A stretch of 5,436 nucleotides of DNA, from contig JAHIVM010000231.1 in the NCBI GenBank assembly GCA_018816665.1, positions 1 to 5,436 on the forward strand, in the 5' to 3' direction. Positions 1 to 4,882 of the stretch are shown here, piece by piece. The notes beneath the pieces were generated by a model that was given only the letters and a program-made list of their open reading frames with translations, searched no databases and was not told where the DNA came from. Made by a program: the position numbers and the translations under genes. Position 1 is the stretch's first letter. The number at the start of each line of letters is the position of its first letter. The stretch comes from Candidatus Zixiibacteriota bacterium (GTDB lineage Bacteria; Zixibacteria; MSB-5A5; GN15; FEB-12).

Positions 1-15
1 GCAATGGTTTTGGGG

Positions 16-41
16 CTGAATAGTGTATTATGTCGACCTTG
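16..41. repeat. Direct repeat, copy 1 (CTGAA-TAGTGTATT-N5-GACCTTG)
   Basis: CTGAA, TAGTGTATT and GACCTTG occur here in the same order and nearly the same spacing as at 224-250. The only length difference is one extra G in copy 2, and the 5-base block between TATT and GACC is not conserved (about 22 of 27 aligned positions identical). The role is unknown. It could be a duplicated regulatory site or the edge of a small repeated element. Confidence 0.6.
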
Positions 42-116
42 CACCGAAATGACTTTAGGCAGGCGCCCGGAAAACGACACCGTCCCGGCCTCTGTGACCG
101 GGCAAAAAAGACCCTC

Positions 117-172
117 TTTCACGGTTGTTTCACCCCGGTTCGGTCACCCCGGAATTTCACGGGATTACCCGG
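117..172. repeat. Cluster of short imperfect TCAC/CCCGG direct repeats
   Basis: TTTCACGG at 117-124 recurs at 155-162. TCACCCCGG at 130-138 recurs exactly at 144-152, and a weaker relative, TTACCCGG, sits at 165-172. Start-to-start distances of the TCAC cores (119, 130, 144, 157) are 11, 14 and 13 bases, near one helical turn. This could be a multi-site protein binding array or a degraded tandem repeat; the sequence alone does not decide. Confidence 0.45.
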
Positions 173-223
173 ACTTTGACCTCGCTGGGTACTGGCGAGG
201 GGGACAACGGGGGCAAAAGGTTA

Positions 224-250
224 CTGAAGTAGTGTATTTTTGTGACCTTG
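224..250. repeat. Direct repeat, copy 2 (CTGAAG-TAGTGTATT-N5-GACCTTG)
   Basis: Second copy of the repeat at 16-41, about 209 bases downstream and in the same orientation. Its 3' end overlaps a 7-base inverted repeat, ACCTTGT (245-251) with ACAAGGT (265-271), which itself encloses part of the perfect TTGTC-T-GACAA palindrome at 258-268. Copy 1 has no equivalent palindrome after it. Confidence 0.6.
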
Positions 251-288
251 TATCATGTTGTCTGACAAGGTGATAACGTCGAACAGTC

Positions 289-325
289 GCTTGCCGCCCA
301 AAGCGGGCGCAACTTCAAGGCAAGC
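289..325. repeat. Bulged hairpin and GCCGCCCAA direct repeat
   Basis: GCTTGCC (289-295) can pair with GGCAAGC (319-325), and directly inside it GCCC (296-299) can pair with GGGC (305-308) around a 5-base loop. This leaves about 10 unpaired bases on the 3' side. The 9-mer GCCGCCCAA occurs at 293-301 and again at 324-332. No T-run follows on either strand, so it is not a standard intrinsic terminator. It lies upstream of the predicted operon promoter, so it would be in RNA only if a further upstream promoter is used. Confidence 0.4.
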
Positions 326-343
326 CGCCCAACCACAACGATT

Positions 344-359
344 TGTGAACGCATTCACT
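344..359. promoter_or_regulatory. CRP/FNR-family-like operator (TGTGA-N6-TCACT)
   Basis: TGTGA (344-348), six bases, TCACT (355-359). The perfect palindromic core is GTGAA-CGCA-TTCAC at 345-358. This matches the E. coli CRP consensus TGTGA-N6-TCACA at nine of ten core bases. Its centre (351/352) is about 42 bases before the start site predicted from the -10 box, the position of a class II activator site, and its right end touches the -35 hexamer. The identity of the protein is inferred from the DNA pattern only; another dyad-binding regulator is possible. Confidence 0.45.
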
Positions 360-387
360 TGATTTAGCCCGGGCCATTAGTTATATA
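359..387 (+). promoter_or_regulatory. Predicted sigma70-type promoter of the acyl-CoA operon
   Basis: The -35 candidate is TTGATT (359-364) and the -10 candidate TATATA (382-387), separated by 17 bases, the optimal spacer. Both match the consensus at four of six positions. Transcription would start near 394, giving a leader of about 43 bases before the first gene. The spacer contains the palindrome GCCCGGGC (367-374). Weak hexamers next to an activator-like site fit an activator-dependent promoter. Confidence 0.5.
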
Positions 388-395
388 AACCTAAT
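376..395. promoter_or_regulatory. Inverted repeat ATTAG-N10-CTAAT over the -10/start site
   Basis: ATTAG (376-380) is mirrored by CTAAT (391-395), and the 8-base palindrome TTATATAA (381-388) lies between them. The element covers the predicted -10 box and start site, where a bound repressor would block RNA polymerase. TetR-type regulators of fatty-acid degradation often bind such dyads, but no regulator gene is in the window and AT-rich sequence gives short palindromes by chance. Confidence 0.3.
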
Positions 396-423
396 AGCAA
401 AAGCATAAGAAATTCTTCAGACT

Positions 424-428
424 GGAGG
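424..428 (+). promoter_or_regulatory. Ribosome binding site of the thiolase gene
   Basis: GGAGG lies 8 bases before the ATG at 437 and supports that start for the first gene of the operon. Confidence 0.8.
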
Positions 429-436
429 CATAGTTC

Positions 437-1627
437 ATGGCGGAACGTGGTCAAGCATATATTGTGTCAGCCTGCCGTTCAGGTATCGGTGTGCTGCATG
501 GCGGAATCGGCAAGATTCCCGCCGTCGAGCTCGGAGCACTGGCTATCAAAGAAGCTGTTTCCCGGGCTCAACTCGATGTCAATGATGTTGACGAAGTCAT
601 TATGGGACATGTTGTTCAGGGTGGTTGCGGACAGGCTCCCGCCCGCCAGGCCGCAATCAAGGGCGGTATTCCGGCGAAAGTAGGCTGCATGACCATCAAC
701 AAGGTCTGCGGTTCCGGTCTCAAGTCCGTGATGCTCGCGGCTCAGTCCGTTCGCGCCGGCGACCAGGATGTCATTATCGCCGGTGGCATGGAATCCATGT
801 CGCTGACGCCGTATGTAATTCGAGGCGCCAAAGCCGGCCTGAAATTCGGCCACGGGAAGCTCGATGATATTATGATTTCCGACGGTCTCTGGGATAGCTT
901 CAATGACTGCCACATGGGTATTGCCGCCGAGTATATCGCCGACAAAGAGAAGATCTCGCGCGAGGAGCAGGACGAGTTCGCCTTCAACTCCCACCGCAAG
1001 GCTGTGGCTGCTGCCGCCGCCGGCAAGTTCGACGCAGAGATGTTCCCGATTGAAATCCCGCAGCGCAAGGGCGATCCGATCATCTTCAAGACCGATGAAA
1101 ACCCGCGCCCGAACGTCTCCGTGGAAGGCCTGGCCCGTCTCCGTCCCGCCTTCAAAAAGGACGGCTCGGTAACCGCCGGCAACGCCCCGGGACTTAACGA
1201 CGGTAGTTCTGCCTGTGTGGTTGTGTCCGAGAAGTACATGAACGCGAAAGGGCTTAAGCCGCTGGCCCGCATAGTCGACTATGCCGTGGCCGGGACCGAG
1301 CCGATTGAGCTGTTTTACTCGCCGATCTATGCCGTTCAGAATCTGATGAAGAAGATGAATGTCGAGATCAACCACTGGGATCTGATCGAGGCCAACGAGG
1401 CGTTTTCCGTGCAGGCTCTGGCCGATGGCAAGGGACTTGGCTGGGATTGGGACCGGGTCAACGTGAACGGCGGCGCCGTGGCACTGGGACATCCCATTGG
1501 TGCTTCGGGAACCCGCATTCTCACAACTTTGATATATGCGTTGAAGGACCGCGGTCTGAAGACCGGTATGGCGACGTTATGTCTGGGTGGCGGCAATGCC
1601 GTGGCCCTGGCTATTGAACTCGTATAA
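437..1627 (+). CDS. Acetyl-CoA acyltransferase (thiolase)
   Basis: Thiolase of 396 residues, the usual length for the biosynthetic/degradative thiolase family. It cleaves 3-ketoacyl-CoA with CoA to acetyl-CoA and a shortened acyl-CoA, or condenses two acetyl-CoA in reverse; it is a soluble cytoplasmic enzyme. The acyl-accepting cysteine is Cys91 in NKVCGSGLKS. GGMESMS lies at 116-122, NEAF at 320-323, the catalytic His352 in GHPIGASGTR, and the second catalytic cysteine, Cys382, in LCLGGGNAVA. The usual CoA-contacting GNASG loop reads GNAPG here (Pro251), and the N-terminal motif reads ACRSGIG rather than the common AxRTPxG. GGAGG 8 bases upstream supports the ATG. First gene of the operon, followed by the hydroxyacyl-CoA dehydrogenase after 27 bases. 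Family and chemistry are secure; chain-length preference (acetoacetyl-CoA or longer) cannot be read from sequence, so atoB and fadA are not assigned. Confidence 0.95.
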   Translation: MAERGQAYIVSACRSGIGVLHGGIGKIPAVELGALAIKEAVSRAQLDVNDVDEVIMGHVVQGGCGQAPARQAAIKGGIPAKVGCMTINKVCGSGLKSVMLAAQSVRAGDQDVIIAGGMESMSLTPYVIRGAKAGLKFGHGKLDDIMISDGLWDSFNDCHMGIAAEYIADKEKISREEQDEFAFNSHRKAVAAAAAGKFDAEMFPIEIPQRKGDPIIFKTDENPRPNVSVEGLARLRPAFKKDGSVTAGNAPGLNDGSSACVVVSEKYMNAKGLKPLARIVDYAVAGTEPIELFYSPIYAVQNLMKKMNVEINHWDLIEANEAFSVQALADGKGLGWDWDRVNVNGGAVALGHPIGASGTRILTTLIYALKDRGLKTGMATLCLGGGNAVALAIELV

Positions 1628-1654
1628 CTCTGCAAGGGAAACAGGAATACAACA

Positions 1655-2518
1655 ATGATTTTGGATGACATAAAGAAGGTCACGGTAGTCGGATGTGGCA
1701 CCATGGGCAACGGTATCGCCCAGGTTTTTGCCGCCCATAATTTCAAGGTCAACCTGGTTGACATTAAGCAGGATTTCCTGGATCGCGCTGTTGCCGGAAT
1801 CGGCAAGTCGCTCGATCGCTTCGTTAAAAAAGAGAAAATCACCGAGGATGACAAAAACGCCATCCTCGGCCGAATCTCCACCAGTACGGATCTGGCGGTT
1901 GCCGCCGACTCACAGCTGGTTATCGAAGCGGTCACCGAAAACCTCGCTATCAAGCTGGAAATCTTTAAAAAGCTGGTTGAGGTAGTGGGCGACGATGTCG
2001 TGCTGGCCTCGAATACGTCGTCGCTGCCCATCACACAGTTGGCAGCGGCCACCAAGCACCCCGACAAGTTTGTCGGAATGCATTTCATGAATCCGGTTCC
2101 CATGATGAAGCTGGTTGAGCTGATTCGCGGGATAGCGACGTCCGACGAGACCTTCAACCTCATCAAAAGTCTGGGCGAGAAGCTGGGCAAGACCCCGGTG
2201 GAAGTCAATGATTACCCCGGCTTCATTGCCAACCGTATTCTGATGCCGATGATCAACGAAGCCGTCTATGCCAACATGGAAGGTGTGGGTACCGTAGAGG
2301 CCATAGATGAAGTCATGAAGCTGGGTATGGGACATCCCATGGGCCCGCTCTTCCTGGCGGACTTTATCGGCCTTGATGTGTGTCTGGCTATCCTCGAGGT
2401 GATGCACGATGGGCTCGGTGATCCGAAATACCGTCCGTGTCCGCTGCTGAAGAAGATGGTTCAGGCCGGCTACCTCGGCCGCAAGACCGGTCGCGGTTTC
2501 TACACGTATGACCGATAA
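1655..2518 (+). CDS. hbd: 3-hydroxybutyryl-CoA dehydrogenase
   Basis: Single-function 3-hydroxyacyl-CoA dehydrogenase of 287 residues, the size of clostridial Hbd rather than the fused FadB/FadJ enzymes. It interconverts 3-hydroxyacyl-CoA and 3-ketoacyl-CoA with NAD(H) or NADP(H). The N-terminal Rossmann fold shows the dinucleotide loop GCGTMG at 13-18 and the acidic Asp36 at the end of strand two, which favours NAD over NADP. Active-site candidates by family spacing are Ser122 (SNTSSLPI), His143 (GMHFMNPVP), Glu155 (MKLVE) and Asn193 (PGFIANR). The helical C-terminal domain ends with the typical MVQAGYLGRKTGRGFYTYDR signature. The start is supported by AGGA (1643-1646) 8 bases before the ATG. 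Its stop codon is fused to the ribosome binding site of the next gene, suggesting coupled translation. The alternative family name is paaH/fadB2-like; butyryl-length specificity is inferred from size and context. Confidence 0.93.
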   Translation: MILDDIKKVTVVGCGTMGNGIAQVFAAHNFKVNLVDIKQDFLDRAVAGIGKSLDRFVKKEKITEDDKNAILGRISTSTDLAVAADSQLVIEAVTENLAIKLEIFKKLVEVVGDDVVLASNTSSLPITQLAAATKHPDKFVGMHFMNPVPMMKLVELIRGIATSDETFNLIKSLGEKLGKTPVEVNDYPGFIANRILMPMINEAVYANMEGVGTVEAIDEVMKLGMGHPMGPLFLADFIGLDVCLAILEVMHDGLGDPKYRPCPLLKKMVQAGYLGRKTGRGFYTYDR

Positions 2519-2522
2519 GGAG
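2517..2522 (+). promoter_or_regulatory. Ribosome binding site deciding the start of acyl-CoA dehydrogenase 1
   Basis: AAGGAG overlaps the TAA stop of the preceding gene and lies 6 bases before the ATG at 2529. An in-frame ATG at 2508 would overlap the preceding gene by 11 bases and has no comparable site before it, so 2529 is preferred. Confidence 0.75.
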
Positions 2523-2528
2523 TTGTCG

Positions 2529-3671
2529 ATGGACTTCAATCTGTCTGAAGACGATCTTGAGCTTAAGCAAATGGCTCGTGAGCTGGCGGAGAAACGTATT
2601 TATCCGCGGGCGATGGAAATGGATGAGAAAGGGGAGACCCCCCAGGATCTTATCGACGAGTGTGCGGAGCTGGGATATTTCGGCTTCACCGTGCCGGAGG
2701 AATACGGCGGCCTGGGCATGAGTGCCACCACGTTCATGGGTGTGCTGGAAGAAATCTGCGCGGCCTGCGCCGGTTTTGGTATCATGCTGTCGGTTCACAA
2801 CTCTCTCACCTGCGAAATCCTCAAGCTGTTCGGCTCTGAGGAGCTCAAGCAGAAGTATCTGCCGGCGATGGCTGCCGGCGAGAAGATCGGTGCTTATTGC
2901 ATAACCGAACCTAATGCCGGAACGGATGTTGCCGCCCTGGCTACCACGGCAGTCGAAAAAGACGACCATTTTGTGCTCAACGGCACCAAAACCTTTGTTA
3001 CCAATGCGGCGTTCGCCGGCGTGTTTATTGTGTTTGCCAAGACCCATCCCGAGGAAGGTCGCAAGGGCATCTCCTGCTTTGTGGTTGACCGGGAGTCTGA
3101 AGGCCTGACAATCGGCAAGGCCGAGGCCAAGTGTGGTATCAAGGCGTCCGACACCCGCGAGATCAATCTTCAGGATGTCAAAGTCCCCAAAGAGAATCTT
3201 GTGGGAAAGGTCAAGGACGGCTTCAAGGAAGCTGTGGTGATTCTGAATTCGGGCCGAATCGGCGTTTCCTTCCAGGCTATTGGAATCGCGCAGGCGGCAC
3301 TCAACGAGGCGCTCAAGTATTCCAAAGAGCGCAAGCAGTTCGATCAGCCGATCGCCAACTTCCAGGCGATTCAGTTCAAGCTCGCCGAAATGGCAACTCG
3401 AATTGATGCCGGTCGCCTGCTGGCCTATCGGGCCGCCCAGATTAAAGACGCCGGGGAACGGTGCCACCGGGAATCGTCCATGGCCAAACTTTTCTGCTCT
3501 CAGGCGGCGAACTATGTAGCCAACGAAGCTGTCCAGATCCACGGCGGCTACGGCTATATCAAGGAATATCCGGTAGAACGGTATTTCCGCGATGCCCGGG
3601 TGACCGAGCTGTACGAAGGTACCACGCAGGCACAGCTGATGGTAATCTCACGCGATTTGCTGAAGGAATAG
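2529..3671 (+). CDS. Acyl-CoA dehydrogenase 1 (short/medium-chain, butyryl-CoA type)
   Basis: FAD-dependent acyl-CoA dehydrogenase of 380 residues from the preferred start, typical of the short-chain/butyryl-CoA branch. It oxidises acyl-CoA to trans-2-enoyl-CoA and normally hands electrons to ETF. The helical N-domain runs to about residue 118. The middle beta-domain carries the complete first family signature, CITEPNAGTDVAA (124-136). The C-terminal helical domain has the FAD-contacting ERKQF (267-271), a complete second signature from Gln336 to Asp355 (QIHGGYGY, then YPVERYFRD), and the catalytic base Glu363 in LYEGTTQAQ. The last motif differs from the commoner EGTSEIQ, but the base is intact. 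The start at 2529 gives the usual N-terminus MDFNLSEDD and a perfect AAGGAG. It lies 10 bases after the preceding gene and 3 before the next dehydrogenase. Substrate chain length, or a branched-chain substrate, cannot be settled from sequence. Confidence 0.93.
   Translation: MDFNLSEDDLELKQMARELAEKRIYPRAMEMDEKGETPQDLIDECAELGYFGFTVPEEYGGLGMSATTFMGVLEEICAACAGFGIMLSVHNSLTCEILKLFGSEELKQKYLPAMAAGEKIGAYCITEPNAGTDVAALATTAVEKDDHFVLNGTKTFVTNAAFAGVFIVFAKTHPEEGRKGISCFVVDRESEGLTIGKAEAKCGIKASDTREINLQDVKVPKENLVGKVKDGFKEAVVILNSGRIGVSFQAIGIAQAALNEALKYSKERKQFDQPIANFQAIQFKLAEMATRIDAGRLLAYRAAQIKDAGERCHRESSMAKLFCSQAANYVANEAVQIHGGYGYIKEYPVERYFRDARVTELYEGTTQAQLMVISRDLLKE
3663..3667 (+). promoter_or_regulatory. Ribosome binding site supporting a GTG start for acyl-CoA dehydrogenase 2
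   Basis: AAGGA lies within the last codons of the upstream gene, 7 bases before GTG at 3675. The next in-frame ATG (3711) would remove part of the first helix of the family fold, so GTG is the likely start. Confidence 0.7.
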
Positions 3672-3674
3672 CCC

Positions 3675-4820
3675 GTGATCGATAGTAAACACGAAGAATA
3701 TCGCGAGAAGATGCGGGCGTTCATGCTCGAGAAGATCGAGCCGGTCGCCGCCATCCTGGATACCGAGCAGCGCTTTCTCGACGAGCATATGCAACCGTTG
3801 ACGGAGATGGGGCTGCTGAGCTGTCTCATCCCCGAGAAATACGGCGGCATGCCGGTTGATACCTTGAGCTATATTATCGCGGTGGAAGAGGCCTCCCGGG
3901 TATGCGGGTCGACCGGCATTACGCTGGCCGCCCACAACTCCCTGGGTACCTTCCCGGTGCTGGCCTTCGGCACCGAGGAGCAGCGGCAGAAGTACCTGCC
4001 TCGGGCCGCCAAAGGCGAACTGATGGCTTTCGGGTTGACCGAGCCGGACGCCGGTTCCGATGCCGGCGGTACCCGTACGATGGCCCGCAAAACCGAAAGT
4101 TGCTGGGTGGTGAACGGCAGCAAATGCTGGATCACGTCGGCCACCAAGGCCTTTGCGACCATTGCGACGGCGCGAGCCTCCGACGATCCGAACGACAAAG
4201 CCATCACCAGTTTCATCCTCGAGAAGGACTGGGAAGGGTATGCGGTCGGTAAGAAGGAGAACAAACTCGGGCTGCGGGGTTCGGATACGGCGTTCCTGCA
4301 TTTCGACGATCTCAAGGTACCTTTTGAGAATCAGCTGGGAGAAATCGGTCACGGTTTCAAACAGATGCTGATCACGCTGGACGGCGGACGTATTTCCATC
4401 GGTGCCATGGCGCTCGGCCTGGGACAGGGAGCGCTCGACTGCGCGCTCAAATATGCCTCGGATCGGGTGCAGTTCGGGAAACCGATCTCCTACAATCAAG
4501 GTATCCAGCATCTGCTGGCGGATATGGCCACCGAAATGAAGGCCGCCCGTTTGCTGGTGTATGAGGCGGCCATGCTGAAGGATGCCAAACGCCCGTTCAG
4601 CCGGGAGTCGGCCATGTGCAAGCTGTATGCCTCAGAGGTTGCCACGCGCACGGCCACCAGGGCCATGACCGTGCTGGGGTCGATCGGTTACTACACCGGT
4701 CCGTACCCGGTGGAGCGAATCTGGCGCGATGTCAAACTGTGTGAGATCGGTGAAGGCACTTCGGAGATTCAACGGCTCGTGATTGCGCGAGATCTTCTGA
4801 AAACAATGGACGCGGTCTAA
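3675..4820 (+). CDS. Acyl-CoA dehydrogenase 2 (paralogue of the preceding gene)
   Basis: A second acyl-CoA dehydrogenase of 381 residues, starting at GTG. The domain order is that of its neighbour, with clear but moderate similarity, so it is an old paralogue and not a recent duplicate. The first family signature is complete (GLTEPDAGSDAGG, 120-132), followed by SDRVQF (262-267) and the catalytic base Glu360 in IGEGTSEIQ. The second signature is altered: where the neighbour has Gln-x-x-Gly-Gly, this protein has TVLGS (332-336), and one extra residue precedes YPVERIWRD (344-352). The flavin and catalytic machinery otherwise looks intact, so it is probably active, perhaps on a different acyl chain. 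It could instead accept electrons differently or act on a branched or dicarboxylic substrate; nothing here decides. Its start is 3 bases after the upstream stop, its ribosome binding site is inside that gene, and it is the last gene before a strong terminator. Confidence 0.92.
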   Translation: MIDSKHEEYREKMRAFMLEKIEPVAAILDTEQRFLDEHMQPLTEMGLLSCLIPEKYGGMPVDTLSYIIAVEEASRVCGSTGITLAAHNSLGTFPVLAFGTEEQRQKYLPRAAKGELMAFGLTEPDAGSDAGGTRTMARKTESCWVVNGSKCWITSATKAFATIATARASDDPNDKAITSFILEKDWEGYAVGKKENKLGLRGSDTAFLHFDDLKVPFENQLGEIGHGFKQMLITLDGGRISIGAMALGLGQGALDCALKYASDRVQFGKPISYNQGIQHLLADMATEMKAARLLVYEAAMLKDAKRPFSRESAMCKLYASEVATRTATRAMTVLGSIGYYTGPYPVERIWRDVKLCEIGEGTSEIQRLVIARDLLKTMDAV

Positions 4821-4841
4821 ACTCGCGTTGCCCAGGATGTG

Positions 4842-4880
4842 AGGCCCGCCGGATACATCATCCGGTGGGCCTTTTGTTTT
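4842..4880 (+). terminator. Intrinsic terminator of the acyl-CoA operon
   Basis: GGCCCGCCGGAT (4843-4854) pairs with ATCCGGTGGGCC (4860-4871) over 12 bases, with one G-U pair, around the loop ACATC. TTTTGTTTT (4872-4880) follows on the + strand. The hairpin starts about 20 bases after the stop codon of the last operon gene. Read from the - strand it lies just after the stop of the facing gene but has no T-run behind it, so it is directed mainly at the + strand transcript. Confidence 0.9.
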
Positions 4881-4882
4881 GG

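Larger units (their letters stand above)
1..436. other. Non-coding region upstream of the acyl-CoA operon
   Basis: No convincing gene lies here. The one open frame of any length (4-273, +) gives a peptide without recognisable domain or composition and has no good ribosome binding site. I see no tRNA or rRNA. The region is structured instead: a direct repeat pair at 16-41 and 224-250, a run of short TCAC/CCCGG-containing repeats at 117-172, small inverted repeats at 245-271, a bulged hairpin at 289-325, and the operon promoter with candidate operators at 344-395. What lies upstream of base 1 is unknown, so part of this could be the trailer of another gene. Confidence 0.7.

Noticed and set aside
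1..31. TATTAT at 26-31 considered as the -10 box of another promoter
   Set aside because: No acceptable -35 lies at the right distance within the visible sequence, and the second repeat copy does not preserve the hexamer.
84..109. CCCGG-N9-CCGGG hairpin next to an A-run, considered as a terminator
   Set aside because: The stem is only 5 bases. On the + strand it is followed by A residues, and on the - strand the T-run precedes the stem, so it is not an intrinsic terminator in either direction.
4..273. Open frame of 89 codons on the + strand
   Set aside because: No recognisable motif, no ribosome binding site, and it covers the direct repeats and the TCAC array, which are better explained as non-coding.
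479..1492. Long antisense open frame opposite the thiolase gene
   Set aside because: The + strand frame encodes a complete thiolase with all catalytic residues. The antisense frame shows no family motif and is expected from GC-rich codon bias.
2388..3542. Antisense open frame of 384 codons opposite the first acyl-CoA dehydrogenase
   Set aside because: Longer than the real gene but without recognisable domain. The + strand product has both acyl-CoA dehydrogenase signatures.
4148..4185. Possible frameshift or loss in the middle domain of acyl-CoA dehydrogenase 2
   Set aside because: The frame is continuous, the length is normal and conserved motifs before and after are in register.
3648..4511. 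Antisense open frame opposite the second acyl-CoA dehydrogenase
   Set aside because: No motif and no promoter or ribosome binding site seen; a shadow of the + strand gene.
4842..4880. Considered as a bidirectional terminator serving the - strand gene too
   Set aside because: The hairpin is symmetrical, but on the - strand it is followed by CACATCC and no T-run, so only the + strand direction is well supported.
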